Below are positions 1 through 12,007 of a stretch of 64,000 nucleotides of DNA, one piece after another. The translations under genes were made by a program, and so were the position numbers. The DNA comes from Laccaria trichodermophora (Eukaryota; Basidiomycota; Agaricomycetes; Agaricales; Hydnangiaceae), in contig JACTVC010000004.1 of NCBI GenBank assembly GCA_018417955.1, forward strand, positions 682,001-746,000, read 5' to 3'. Every line of letters starts with the position of its first letter. Position 1 is the stretch's first letter. The notes below the pieces were generated by a model that saw nothing but the letters and a program-made list of their open reading frames with translations, searched no databases and had not been told where the DNA came from.

Positions 1-1105
1 ATCATTCGTGATTATTCGACCAAGGATCTGCAGTTCTGGATGGAGAAAATGCAGCTTCTTTTCACTCAGGTATAATTTTTCATGTGTAAGTACGTCAATT
101 ATTGTTTTAACATGTCTGACGTGGTCTTTGACCATGTCTGAATAGATAATGATATCATCTAGATAAACATCCATGAACCTGCCGATGTAGGGCAAGAATA
201 GATGGTTCATGAGTGCCTGGTAGGTGGCAGGTGCATTGCAGTCGCCTTGTTGAAGAATGTGGCTAACCATGTTCCCATCAGGCGTCGTGATGGTGGTTCA
301 GTGTACATGGGTGGGATTGATGTGGATTTGTTCATACGCGTCTTTCCCATCCATCATTGAGTGGAAATGGTGACATGCTGCTCGTTGCAAGATGCCTTCG
401 GGGTCTGGCAGTGGCGACGTCATTTTGTGAGTGTTTTCATTACATGCTCTTAGATCAAACACTGTTCTCAATAGCGCAGGCTCCCCAGGCTTTCGGGGTT
501 TTACAATCAAAAGCATAGGGATTGTATTGGATGCATTCGTGACCTCCCAGTGTCCAGTGCACAGGTAAGCATCACGCTTTTCAACCCATTGTGAATGCAG
601 GGCCTCAGGGCAGCATGATGGGTGCCACTGATAGACCTTATTTTCGTTGATCAGGGGAATTTTATGGTTTATCACTCTCAAGGGTGGTAATTGGGTTTCA
701 CTTGCCGTTTTACAGAGCGGTTTGGCATATTCCTGAAGAATGCAGTGAGTCGTCTCCAACTCATCCTCTTCCAGAGAGACAGCACGTGATGACATATCTG
801 CCACTGCTGAACCAAGGATAGGTTTGGTGGTGTCACACCCAATGACCACACATGGCAGATTGAGGCCAACACAAACCTGGTGTTGGTACATCCAGGGTGT
901 CCCTAGGATGACGTCGTAATTCAATAGGTTGATTATATTGAGGTAACGTTCCTTGGATATATTTTGATACTCAAATCTAATTTTAGCACCTGAGTTTATT
1001 TTAGAGTGAGATCCCTGAACTGCGAGCTGTAAACCCAGTGGTATGTCCAATTTCACTTGCTTCACCTTTATCTGATCTGCCAGCATGGAAGACAGAAAGT
1101 CCCTG
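1..1105 (-). pseudogene. Copy-1 gypsy: post-protease linker and reverse transcriptase start
   Basis: An open stretch of about 262 codons at 298-1086 matches the region after the protease and the first part of reverse transcriptase of copy 2. It has the nested motifs QHQVC, NASNTIPML, VKPRKPG, FDLRA and DGKDAYEQI. The RT reading continues through an in-frame stop near 298 down to base 1, and includes the catalytic YLDDI motif near 155-175. The element is therefore read in its catalytic palm at the window edge. It is no longer translatable as a whole. Confidence 0.85.
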
Positions 1106-1421
1106 TGAAGTGTTCACTCTGAACTTCTTGCATAGCTGAAGCCAAGAGGGAAGGAGGAGGCAAGAATGGGTGGATCTGGGATCAACACCCATAAGTGAGC
1201 AATGAGCAGTTACAAGATACTCAGCTGGCCCAACATGATTATGCATACTGTAGGAAGTACAGATATACAAAGCACTACATGTAGTGCAAGAGGATGGCAA
1301 GACTGCTGACAAGATGGTGGTTCAAGACAAAAGATCAATATATTATGTAAGATATCCAAATCTAGCTATATACCACTGTTTGACTATGGCCTCTGGGCAT
1401 TCCCTTCCAATCCTATATCAC
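1106..1421. mobile_element. 316-bp insertion inside copy-1 protease
   Basis: Copy 2 is continuous through the protease (LLDSGSLGDF followed by the ADQ motif). In copy 1 the same coding sequence is split by about 316 bp with no gypsy similarity. The flanks are near-duplicates, agtccctg at 1098-1105 and agtccccc at 1422-1429, consistent with an 8-bp target duplication. I see no clear terminal inverted repeat and no ORF. It is probably a small non-autonomous element, but the class is unassigned. Confidence 0.4.
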
Positions 1422-2363
1422 AGTCCCCCAATGATCTGGAGTCCAGCAAGGCACAAGTGGGGTGTCCGTCAATCTTTACTGTCACTACAACAGGTTGTGG
1501 GACTTTACAAGCTGAGTCCTTCGTGACAGCAGTGTTTCGCTGCACGGCAGGGTAGGTACCATGAGGGACTTGAACACCATATAATGCCAGGTCCATTTTA
1601 TTTTCTAATGGAACACAGACAGATGCCTTATGCATATGTAAATTACAATTGCACAGGCTCTCTGGTTGGGTCTCACCCACAGCTGAGCTGCTCCCGCCAC
1701 CTGAGTCATCATCAGGTTTTCGGCCTGAGTGCCTGGGAGGGGGATCTGGGTGTACAAGAAACTCCAGAAGTTCAGCTAGTCTGTGTTCGTACCAGGCTGC
1801 TATGTTGAACTGTGGGCTCTCAATGAGGAACCTGGGCAAACAAACCCATGAATCCCAGCATGTGTCCTGGATGATGAATAAATCGTCATCAAAGGCATTG
1901 AGGTAGACGTAGAATCTATGAGATAAGCATACGTTGGGGAAGTCCTCATCAAATTGATAAGGTGCACCATTTATCAAGTGGCATGCAATTTCCCACTCTA
2001 ACACTTCTCCCATTACTAGTTGAGGGATGTCATTCTCCCATCATCTGGTTGAATAACCACTACATAGGGAGCATCTGTGTGCATACCAGTGGGTGGGCGT
2101 GAAGTCATGTCTTCATGCTTGCTCTAATGCCAGCAACGCTACAGTTCGTTGAAGCTGGTCTTCTATCCAGATGAAGTCATCATCAATTCGGTACACACAG
2201 AACCATGTATGATGTATTTGTGGAAACAGCGAGTCGCCAGGGTACGGATCTGATGCATCCAGGATCCTGATGATGGTTTCTGAAAGAACATCTCTGATAG
2301 GATGGTAAGAACACTCCTCATTCTCCATATCCTTGTCAGGCATGTCAATAACTGTGTTGTCAT
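1422..2363 (-). pseudogene. Copy-1 gypsy: linker modules 3-4 and protease start
   Basis: Two frames (1430-2013 and 2113-2376) match the part of the copy-2 polyprotein just before and into the aspartic protease. The protease motif reads DSR where copy 2 has the catalytic DSG, so the active-site glycine is lost. The linker carries the last two of the four repeated modules described for copy 2 (recognisable by DASDPYPGD and the WY-containing tail). The reading is cut at 2363 by the hAT element and resumes at 5895. Confidence 0.8.
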
Positions 2364-5300
2364 TAGGGACTGTCATGGATCAGTGATAACTGGGTATCAT
2401 CCGTGGCCGTTGATACCCAGGTATTGCTAGATCCGATCTGCAGATATATATAGATATCTGCAGATATCCATAGATCTGTAGGCTATATTAGGTAGTTTGA
2501 AACTCTGACATCATTTGGCACCTTTCCATGGCTTATCATGTCAGATAAGCAGAGGAGCTGCTGTTTTTCTTCCCCATCCTGCTGCCATGCCTCCCAGAGG
2601 ATTGAGAGGTGGTTGTGGATATGCTCGTGGGGTTGCTGAGCCCCCCAAGACACCTCCATGTCCAATTGTATTCCAAATTGCTACACAAGAGGACTTTTCT
2701 AGGGAACTGGCTGCTATTCCACCTGACTCTGACAATGACGACACCATTGACCATCACAATAGTGCACCTATCATTGTTTCTCCTATCAAAAAATGTCATA
2801 AAGCAGTTTCTATTAATCAACAGTCTTTGGGCATTGGAAGATCAAGAAATCATTGGTAAGCATGCAAATATTATTCAAGTGTTTGAATATTTAGCTCATG
2901 CATTGACAAGATGCTGCTGTGGCTACTTGGAGGTCCAATGTCTACAGTCACTATGATGTCTCCTTGGTACAATGCTTGGATGAAGCTACACAGACTCTGC
3001 TTTCGATGTCCTTTAAGTTCACATGCAAGACCCATCCTCATCACCATGTTGGTCCTCAGTTTCTCCAACGTACCAAAACAGGACAAGGAACCTCAAACTT
3101 GCAGAAGGATGTTGATTAGTGCTTGAAAAAGCAAGGTCTTGATCCACGTCCAAGATCTGAGTCTGCTATTCCATATTCTGAAGCTAACCATCATGCACTT
3201 ATTGCTCTTCACTGTGCTAAAAGTGCTTGTCCCATCAATATGGTCATGGATGAGGATTATCTGGCTGAGGTTGAGATGCTCTGCCCAGGAACTGTTGTCC
3301 CTAGTCCAAATACCATTCAACGGGATCTTATGCATATCTATACCATGGCTTCAGTGTTTGTCATGAATTATTTCATGGTGCCTTTCTATATTATATTTTG
3401 GTTCTATACAGCTAACCAAAATATTAGGCCTTGAATAGTGCCATTCATGTTGTTCTTGATGGGTGGACTGCCCCATTAGTTTCCTCATATCTGGGAATTG
3501 TTGTTGTTTGGTACAGTGAGGGTGTTATCCATCGCACAATACTTGAGTTCATTCAGTAAGCAATCATCTCTTTAAGTCTAGCCAACTATGTTAAATACCA
3601 GAATATTAGATTGACTAAAAAACATACTGGACAGTATCTGGCTGAGTGTTTAGCCAGTTGCTTAAAGTGATTTGGCCTGGACAAAAAGGTAAATTTCCCT
3701 CTCAAAATCAAAAAATCTATTGAAACTATCAATAGCTACTTGCACTCTGCATGGATAATGCTTCAAACTGCACCAAGCTTGCAGAACTGCTGCAGAATTA
3801 CCTTCCTGATTTTTGGGGTATGGATGCACATTTGTGCTGCCTGGCTCATATCGTCAATCTAATTGCCAAAGTAAAGACATTGATATATCAGAGAATTCCA
3901 TCTTTGAAAACTTCTGTTTAGATTTTCATCTCATTCTTTTTCAAAAGGCCAAAAGTTAAGAAATCAGTTGTCATTCCATCTCAGAATGATGATGATGGTG
4001 AGGTTTCTGAGGAAGAGCATATCATAGATGCTGGTGACACCTCTGAGGATGATGAGAGTCCAGCTGTTGAGGGGCTGTTATAGATGCTGAAGAGAATGTA
4101 GAGGATGATGGCCAGGTTGCTCATGATGACGCAGTTGTGCGCTCTATTCATGATCATGCTATTCAGAAAATGGCTTCAATGGGAGTTACAATGAAAGCTG
4201 AAGAAGAAAGGGAAGCATTGAAGCTTTTTCCTGTGGTATGTTTGCAACTTAATTCTGGCTGCGGTTAGCTCATCAATGTCATATAAGGTCTCAGGTCTTG
4301 CACAACAAATTCATGATAACTCAACTCTTGGCCAGAAGTTTCAGGATCTCATTGCAAATGATGCTGAGTTGAAGTCTAACAAACAGGCTCTTGACTGTCG
4401 TGTAACAACACACTGGAATTCTGACTTCAACTGTCTGGCTGCTCATCTGCATTTCAAGAACATCATACAGTCTCTCACTGGGGTGTCTGAAAACAAGCTC
4501 AAGGCATATTGTCTTTCTGATGAGCTATGGGATCTTGCAGAGGATGTCCAAGAGGTATTATTGGTATGATCAATTCCTCATATACAGTTTTGAATTTATC
4601 TCATGGAATTACAGCTCTTTAAAGACATCACTCTTCTTTTTTCTCAAGCAGAGGTACCACTCATTGTTGATGCATTGCCTATGCTCTTCAATCTGCAAGA
4701 GAGCCTGCTTGCTGTTGTGGATGACACACCTGCAGTTGTTGATGATAATGATGAAGGTGATGACTCAGATCATGGTTCCTCAGAAAGACCAACTCCAGCT
4801 GTTATCCGAATTGCTGCATATGCAAGTGTTCAGCTGATTGACAAATATCTGGATCATCTCTGGGACTGTGAATTTTATGTTATTGCAATCAGTATGCTTA
4901 AATCTTTTTTTAAACTCTGATTATCTACTTACTTGAAATTATTTAGTCCTGCGTCCAGATCGCAAAATGGCATGGTTCAAGGACCTCAAATTATCTGCAC
5001 AAAGGATATGCCAGATTAAGAAAATAGTTATTGATCGCTGGAATGCATCATATGCACCAAATGAAGATGTAGTTCCAGAGAGAACTGAGGATAAAAAAGT
5101 ATGTAATTTTTTATTATTGATATCAGTAGTTGAAACTTAACCATTGATTATGAAAACAGATCTGGTCCAAGTGGGACCGATCACAATCATCTTCTGGAAC
5201 ATCAAAGTACCCTCTGGATCATATTCAAACATATCTGAAGGATGATACAGTCTCGACAACAGCAATTCGTGAAGCAGGGGGTTATATGAAATATTGGTTC

Positions 5301-5894
5301 CAGGCAAGAGACAACTGACCTATTCTCTCTAGAATGGGGCAGGATTTTTGTTCAGCACCAGGTGTGTTCTTTTTACATCCTAATGTAAATGTCTAGCTCA
5401 TTTGTTTTGACAGCAACATCTGTTGATGCAGAGCATGCATTTTCAACAGGGCGACGACAAGTATCTTTCATGCAACATAACATGAACTCACAGACCTTCA
5501 AAGCACGAATGGCAGTAGGGTCATGGGCCAAAACACCCATATTTCCAGCATTTTCTGTTATCAGTGACATGGTCAAAGATTCTATGAGAAGTGATTGAAT
5601 TGGTGATTTTATTTTCAAAGAAAATGTATTTGTACTCAATCCGGATGATATGTGAATGGCTTCAAATTCAATTTGAATTGTTCTGAATTTTCCCCTTGTA
5701 ACACAATTTTTTTTGTAGAGAACAGACAAGAAATGAAGGAGATATGCACATTTATCTAAGTTGAAACTATGCCCCCAGCAGCTTAGGCCATTTTACCCAT
5801 GGATATACCTGGACTGTGCCTTATCTGATCCGCGGGTGGGAAAATCCATGGATTGGGTATGGATAATACCCAGGTGTATCCATGACAGTCCCTA
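2364..5894 (+). mobile_element. hAT-superfamily DNA transposon, 3.5 kb
   Basis: The two ends are perfect 17-bp inverted repeats (TAGGGACTGTCATGGAT at 2364-2380, and its complement at 5878-5894). They are flanked by an 8-bp target duplication, gttgtcat at 2356-2363 and gtcgtcat at 5895-5902, with one mismatch. The gypsy reading frame continues on both sides, which fixes the boundaries independently. TIR plus 8-bp duplication plus the coding content define hAT. The palindromic runs ggtatcat/gataccca near both ends look like subterminal binding repeats. Confidence 0.93.
2515..5598 (+). pseudogene. hAT transposase (broken)
   Basis: Fragments in order on the plus strand give a hAT transposase. 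First come a low-complexity N-terminus and a BED-like segment (2919-3119, with C/H residues). Next is a motif like VLDGWTAP near 3450 that marks the start of the RNase H fold. Then a segment reading DNASNCTKL and CLAHIVNLIAK near 3750-3870, a helical segment at 4276-4569, and the C-terminal dimerisation region with SVDAEHAFSTGRRQ at 5410-5460. Introns plus several in-frame stops (for example around 3651-3670 and 4080) separate them. I infer it is inactive. The dimerisation region is the best-preserved part. Confidence 0.85.
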
Positions 5895-5902
5895 GTCGTC
5901 AT

Positions 5903-8495
5903 CAGGGTTATCTGTCAATTCACCGTCTGACAAGGGCTGATGACCAGTCTCCTCATCAGAGTTGGCCTCAATAATCAGCCATAAACTGGTTGGGTTTTCA
6001 TCCTCAGAGTCTAAGTCCAAATCAGTGCCTGACTGAAGGCCAGGCATCTCGTCGTCATCATCGTCAGAGTCGCTCCCAGGATGTAAAGCAGGTAAGTCTG
6101 CTTCCTCATCAGCCAGATCACCATCCTCAAAGAGGGAAAACACCCATAGGTGATCAAAGACTGAGAAGTCAAGGTCTAAGTCACCTTTGAAGATGTCTGG
6201 TGAAGATTTAGGCCAATGCTTGGAGTGGTACCAATTCCCCAGATCAAAGTGGGGGTTAGCGAGAGTGTCCTCATCTATGGTAAGACACTCGTCAAAGTCC
6301 TCATCATGGATATAGTACTGATATTCACTCCTTTGGACAACTGTGAATTGAAATTCATTGTCTATCTCGGGGTTGGATGTAGGGTACAAGGTAGATATAC
6401 CGCTGCACAAGACCATCATTGCATTATATCCATAAGTGTCCCCATGTCCATACACGCTTAGGTCGATTGTGCAGCTTATTTCACTGTGCTTGCCAGCGCA
6501 CATACCATTCTCCCAAATGGAAGTAATGGTTTCTGAGGTGACCAGCCCATATGCCACAGGCTTGGCAGGTCAGGCAATCGTAGATGTGGTAAATTTTGAG
6601 ATTGCCAGGTCGTAGATAGACCTCGAATCTTTGTTTGACACCAGTGCCAATATGCTCACTGTCCCTGGGGTAGGGTTGCATGATATCTAGAACATATTCT
6701 GCCATCAGGGCAAGACTGTCTCCCATTCTTCTTTGTCAATGCAAGCTAGGGTTATATTCCATCCAGCTTGGTTCATAGGAATACCAGACGTTGGGGGGCT
6801 CTTCCCACCTGACCATGTTGAGCTCCAGATTGTCAAGAACGTCAACATCGTCAGAACTGTCTTGTGTAATTTCTATGTTATAGTTGGCTAGTCCTGGAGG
6901 CTTACTTCCAGAGGCATGCACATTATTCCCATCAGGCAGTTGCAAGACAAATGTTCAGGTTTTTTACATTTGAAACAGGAACCAGAGGCTAATAATTCTG
7001 TTTTCTCTTTGTCACTAAGCTGAGGGGTTGATTTTTCCCTTTGGAAATTAGTGGGTTTGGAGCTCTTCCATTCCTTCTTATTATTGTTGAAGTGACCATT
7101 AGAATTTCAGGGTGTTTGCGAACGAAATCTATTGTTCCCTGTTTGGGAATTTGGTGGCTTCTGTCGATTTGAGGGTGTCTGGGAGCTCCCACAAGTAGTT
7201 TGTGAACCAAAGTGTTTCTGCCCCAATCCATTCTTTTCACTCAGATGAGTCCAATTATTCTGGTGGGAGCTGGAGGAAGTTCCTCCACCAGGATTATTAT
7301 TGTTATTACTCCGTCGGTGCAGGGGGTCAAACTTTTCTGAAGTTTCAAAAAGTTTCAGCACCTTCCTGGATTTCTTCCCAAGAAGACATTTCAGGGTTCA
7401 GTCTGAATATCCAGAGTTGTTTTTGGAGGGGGGCACGGAGCCTGTTCCAAAATTTAACAACTTTCTCACATTCGTCTATAACGCCAATCATGTTGAAAAG
7501 TTCCTTGAGTTCAAATGCATAATCCAAAACAGTCTTATTGTTTTGGAAGCATTTTCTAAGTTTCTCTCATAGTTCCATTCTGTAATCAGAGGGAAAACAG
7601 TAATTAAATAACTGTACAAAGAACTCTTTAAGTGTCCACTCATGAGGATTGAGCAAGACATTTTGAGTATAAAAGTTGTAAGCTTTGCCTTTCAAGTAAT
7701 AGGAAAGGACAAAGGCTCGACATTCTTTATGGACTTTTCTGGTTGTAACATAGTCCATCCCTTCAGTGACGAATTGATGGTATGCGCATGCGTCAGCTGC
7801 TCCATCGTACTCAACAGGAGGGATTGGTCTGATCAAGGTTTTAGGTTTCCTGGATCATGATTGGTGGCGTCAGTTACACCGCTGTTTAGATCTGTGCCTA
7901 GTGTGCTTTCATGCTTGGCGGCTATTGATTGAGCTGTCAGATTGCTTGTCGTCTGAATCACTTGAATCTGACGAGCTGCTACTGGAGCTGGGGGACGAGT
8001 CTGAGCTGGATGAGCTTGAGCCTGAGCTAGGCTGTCAGCGTTGCCAGGAAGGCTTCTTTGGCCTACTATCAATGTTCTCGAGCACGTGCCCCAGGTAGCT
8101 TTTGGGAGTGATCTGATTGAATGGTTTGTTGGTCTGAGCAGCCTTTACCAATAAGGCTTTGTGGTGATCTTTGTCTTTCTTGACAGATCGTGCAGGCGTT
8201 TGTTCCAAATTTACACTAGGTAAACTCTTGGAAGGTTTGTTTTTTTCTCAGTGAGTGGCCACAACCTTTCAGGGGTTTTCCTCATCTGAATTGTCAGATT
8301 CGAGGATTCAGTCATGCTTTATTGTGAAGGACTCCAATGCCGCTCGCTGGGCATCATTGTCAAGTTCGTCGTCGCTGAGCTCTGCATTGCCCCAATTGTG
8401 GGGATCAACTCCCTTTGGGGTTAGAGGGGCACTCACCTCATGACTCGGACCTGTCGCATAGTGCCGTCTTTCTTTGAACTTTCTCGTAACGACGC
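5903..8495 (-). pseudogene. Copy-1 gypsy: gag, zinc knuckle region and linker modules 1-2
   Basis: From 8495 leftwards the pieces match copy 2: the pre-gag Arg/Ser-rich part, the capsid-like gag domain (7567-7836, with PPVEYDGAADA and SYYLKGKAYNFYTQ), the region around the CCHC knuckle (about 6945-7000, broken), and linker modules 1 and 2 (5892-6720, acid-rich DSDDDDDE tract). Frameshifts occur about every 200-600 bp. The junction at 5895 is the right flank of the hAT insertion. Confidence 0.85.
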
Positions 8496-10193
8496 TGATA
8501 CGGATGAAACCATTTCACCTGTATAAAATTCGATTTTAACGATTTTACCAATAAAAGGTCATCTCTAATAAATACACTACATACAATTGCAATGGTACAA
8601 AGAGTCAATGCGCATACCTGGCGCAGTTGACTAAAAATGCAAATGCATGGAATCTGAAAATAGGACAAAGGCTTTGGAACTGGCAGCAGTACACGTCATG
8701 ACATTATACTTGGATCCTATCTAAGATTCACCTACCATGAAATAGAGCACGAAGAGGTTCTAGAGTAAACACTCAACGCAGGGAGAAGAATTGCATTACT
8801 ACTAAAGGGTTTAGAAACACATAATGGATTTATTGTGAAAACTTGTGCTTATACAAGAAATACAGAAAAGACGACATAGACACGTAAACGGCATGTCTGA
8901 CACATTGAAAGACTAAATTATGCCTAGGAAGTAAATGTACGAAGACTTAGCGTGGCTCATGGCCATTCAGAAAGTCATGTATGGCAGTTCCTGCGTACGC
9001 ATCAAAGACTGATGCGTCTGAACGTCACAAGTACAAACATAAGGAAAAGACACATTCTATTATATGAAATATAATAAGAACCCCCTGGCAAATAAGAAAG
9101 ACATTTGAAAAACACCTTCAGAGTGTCTCCCGACCTCCGTAATGAAATGATGAGCCAAGACGAGACATTTTAATTAAAAACTCGGAAACGACGGAAGACC
9201 GAAGACTATTGGTAAACGCGTATGCATGCGCATCAACGCATCAGGAAACGTTAATCATTTTGTGATGTCATCTGTCAAACCGGTAAACCGGGCCATAGAA
9301 AGAAACACACGAGATCATGCCAAGCTAAGAATAGCTATGTCGGCTAACTCCGCGTACACATCAAACACTGATGCGTTTGAAAATGAAAGACGCGACACTA
9401 CAAAATCTGTAGTGTCCACCGAGATAGACTACAAACTATACCGCACGTTCATTAAATTTCGTATTTGTAATTCGGACCGAAGTATCCCGCATTAAAACAC
9501 ATGTAAAACATAGATAGGAGTTCCTGGAGTATATAAGGAGCGTGCTGGCAGGTCAAAAGGCAAGCAATCGCCCCCCCCATTGACCAGCTAGTTGCACTCC
9601 AAGTAGAGACTTAGGAGGTGGACAGTTGTAATCAATTAAAAGGAGATTTCTTCATGGTCAGATAAGTACAGTGTGAACGAAGCCAGCGTGCTTGGGAGTC
9701 AACTTACTTGGAGACTTTGAATAAGAGGTTTTAAGGACACAGTAACATTTTAGACGAGACAGCGTACTCGTACACTTGGTTTTGGAGTGTAGTGACATAA
9801 TAAAAACTCACGGGAGTCATAAAAGTCAATTAAAGTCGTGTTTTGTGTTAATAAAAGAAACTGTGATCAAAGAACTTTGCATTTAAGAAACCAAGTTCCC
9901 AGAAAGATATACTTTGTTCTATTGAACTATTCTAAACCACACCTTATAATAAAAACCCAATTTTGAACAAAAACTCTTGAGACTTAAACCTAAGAAAACA
10001 AAAGTGGTATTTCTTAATACCAAAGGCCCTCGAACTCTTGCACCGAGATTGTGATAGTGTGTGTGTGTGTGTGTGTGTGAGTGTTAGGTGTTTAGGGTTT
10101 TCCCCCGACGCGCTTGATCCTTGTTTGCATGTTTTCGCACTTTCACATTCATCCCTGTGCAAAGCATATCAATGCGAGAGTTCATCAGCAAGA
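8496..10193. other. Non-coding insertion of unknown class inside copy-1 gag
   Basis: Gag sequence stops near 8495 and resumes near 11867, so this block is foreign to the gypsy copy. No ORF looks coding. It contains two related imperfect palindromes built on gatgcgt/acgcatc (8994-9030 and 9350-9385), a TATA-like gtatataagg at about 9530, several aataaa signals at 9800-9960 and a (GT)n run near 10058-10080. The 5-mer gacgc occurs at 8491-8495 and 10107-10111 and could be a target duplication of a solo LTR. However, the putative LTR does not end in CA, so I leave the class open. Confidence 0.4.
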
Positions 10194-11866
10194 CAGCATC
10201 TGTCTAGAAATACTAGAATTAGTAATTTCTAGTGTCCTAGTTTCTCAAACTAGGGCTAACAAACTTATCCAATTCTAGTTGCTCAACTAGGAAGGTTGGA
10301 CAACTAGGACTAGCATTTCATACTTATTCTAGTAGGCTAGTCAATATCCTAGTACCACTGGGACACTCTTGTATGGCAAGATTTTTGATCATATAATTTA
10401 TTCAATGAACTAATGACATACAAATTCCTACTTAGACGAACAATATGGATCAGTTCAGAAGACAACCAACCCCTCATCCCTCTCAGCTGCCCACCAATAC
10501 AAGAGGTACTGTGCAGGCCATGAGACTCCATCCTGAGTACGCGGCAGCATGGACTGACCTTCACAATGAAAAGTAAGTGAATAAGATTCAAAAAACTTCG
10601 AGATTACTCACAAGTATGGAAAGCCCTTCAAGCCGACCATCAGCCTCGCGGAGCAGCGCGACGTCTTCTTCGTCCTCGTTGTCCCAACCCACTTGCCCCC
10701 TCCAATACACGCATAATTCATGTGGAAAGCTCTTCCTGCGCATGCATCCTGAGGATTATACATAGGATTGGGGATGCATGAAGTTCTTCTAGAAGGGCGG
10801 GCGCCGGGAAGGCTGGAACAGGAGCTTGGGTCTTGGCAAACTGGATAAGGAGGGAGGGTTAGCATTTGATTAAAAAAATGGATGAAAGTAAGGGAGTGTG
10901 TGAGGGGAGGGACAAAGGATGAGAGAGGGAGGCGAAGGAGAGGTAGGAAGCCGGGAACGTGGAGTGAAAGGTGAGGATATGCTAACATGAAGAGGCGGCA
11001 AACCCAAGAAAGGAAGGTTGGGAAATGGGAAAAGTTGCAAGAAATGGGCACTCACTCAATGACTCATCCAAGAATTTTGCATGTGTGGTTTCATTGATTC
11101 TACAAGTGACAGCGAATCAAGTCAGAATCCACAGAAAATGGGGGGGAGTGGAGATTATGACACACCATTGTTCCCAGGAGTTGCTCTTCCCACCCCCCAG
11201 GGTAAATCATCTCATCTACAACGTCTTTCCTATCCCACCTCCATTTCAAGGCTGGACAGAGATTCTTGGTTAGCACTGGCACTCATTCTGCGACAGCCAT
11301 GATGGCCAGAGAGGTTGTAACACCCTGAAGAAGTGAAAGTTGAGTGAAAGAAAAGAAACAGAAGCGTTCACAAATTTCAACCAAAGCTCTGATTGTGTAG
11401 TTGCATGAGGGCCAGCCACTTTGACTTCAACATTGAGCACTCTGCTCACAACACTTCTCTTGGTGGTCACCAAATTTCTCTGGTAAGCCTATGTTGCAGA
11501 TGAATCAAGCACTCAAATTTTACAGAATGCGCTATGAACATATCTGATCAATGCTGTCATGGAGGGGGAAGGTGCGGTGTCAGGAATGCATTTTATGCTG
11601 AGGTTGTGGGCAAGCGATGAGTGTGGTGTCGGTAATGCTTGTACTTAGATAAGTGACCCCCATGAACACATTCATTAAAAGCTTCGTGGGTAATAGATAT
11701 TAAACCCTTCTGCATAATGACTAGAAGGTGACTAGAAAATGACTAGAAAAAGGAACAATTACTAGACAGACTAGGACATACTAGGACTTACTAGAGAAAA
11801 GATAAATTCTAGTACTAGCATTTCTAGTGCACCTAGTAATTTCTAGTGTTTTCTAGTGCTGTTCTG
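10194..11866. mobile_element. Non-autonomous element with CTAGT subterminal repeats
   Basis: Both ends carry dense arrays of the short palindromic word ctag(t): about 10200-10365 on the left and about 11705-11860 on the right. They are in inverted register, with imperfect termini starting CAG. The interior lacks transposase similarity. No matching 8-bp flanks were found, so the exact ends are uncertain. The layout (terminal word arrays around an unrelated core) parallels the KDZ-associated elements A-E further right. Confidence 0.5.
10445..10713 (+). pseudogene. Captured gene fragment inside the CTAGT element
   Basis: An ATG at 10445 opens about 42 codons. These join across a plausible 44-bp GT-AG intron (donor near 10571, acceptor near 10614) to about 33 more, ending at a stop near 10711. 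The peptide has QAMRLHPEYAAAWTDLHNEK and then KPFKPTISLAEQRDVFF, which look like ordinary globular coding sequence. I do not recognise the family. It may be a host exon picked up by a non-autonomous element, or chance. Confidence 0.3.
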
Positions 11867-12007
11867 GGCACTGGTTAATTGCTTTTCAGCTTCCATAACT
11901 ACAGTGTCTTTTTCTGTAGTTAAGTCTTTTGCTCAGTTTTGAACTATGACTTTTTTAACAGTCTTTTTGTTCTTTTTTAAGGAATCTAGGCTTTTCGAGC
12001 GCCTATG
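11867..12007 (-). pseudogene. Copy-1 gypsy: short gag 5' segment between two insertions
   Basis: This 140-bp island aligns base by base with 24320-24435 of copy 2 (the stretch with cagtttctttttctg and ggaatctaggct). It is bounded left by the CTAGT element and right by element A, and ends in the element-A target duplication cgcctatg (12000-12007). Confidence 0.8.

Noticed and set aside
5373..5729. Minus-strand ORF at the 3' end of the hAT element
   Set aside because: Antisense to the conserved hAT dimerisation region; no motif of its own.
10080..10106. Telomere-like ttaggtgtttaggg next to a GT run
   Set aside because: Only two imperfect units, no array and no subterminal context. More likely a chance microsatellite edge.
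8496..10111. Solo LTR with gacgc target duplication
   Set aside because: The 5-bp match is weak evidence, the putative LTR does not end in CA and no related full element is present. Kept as an unclassified block.
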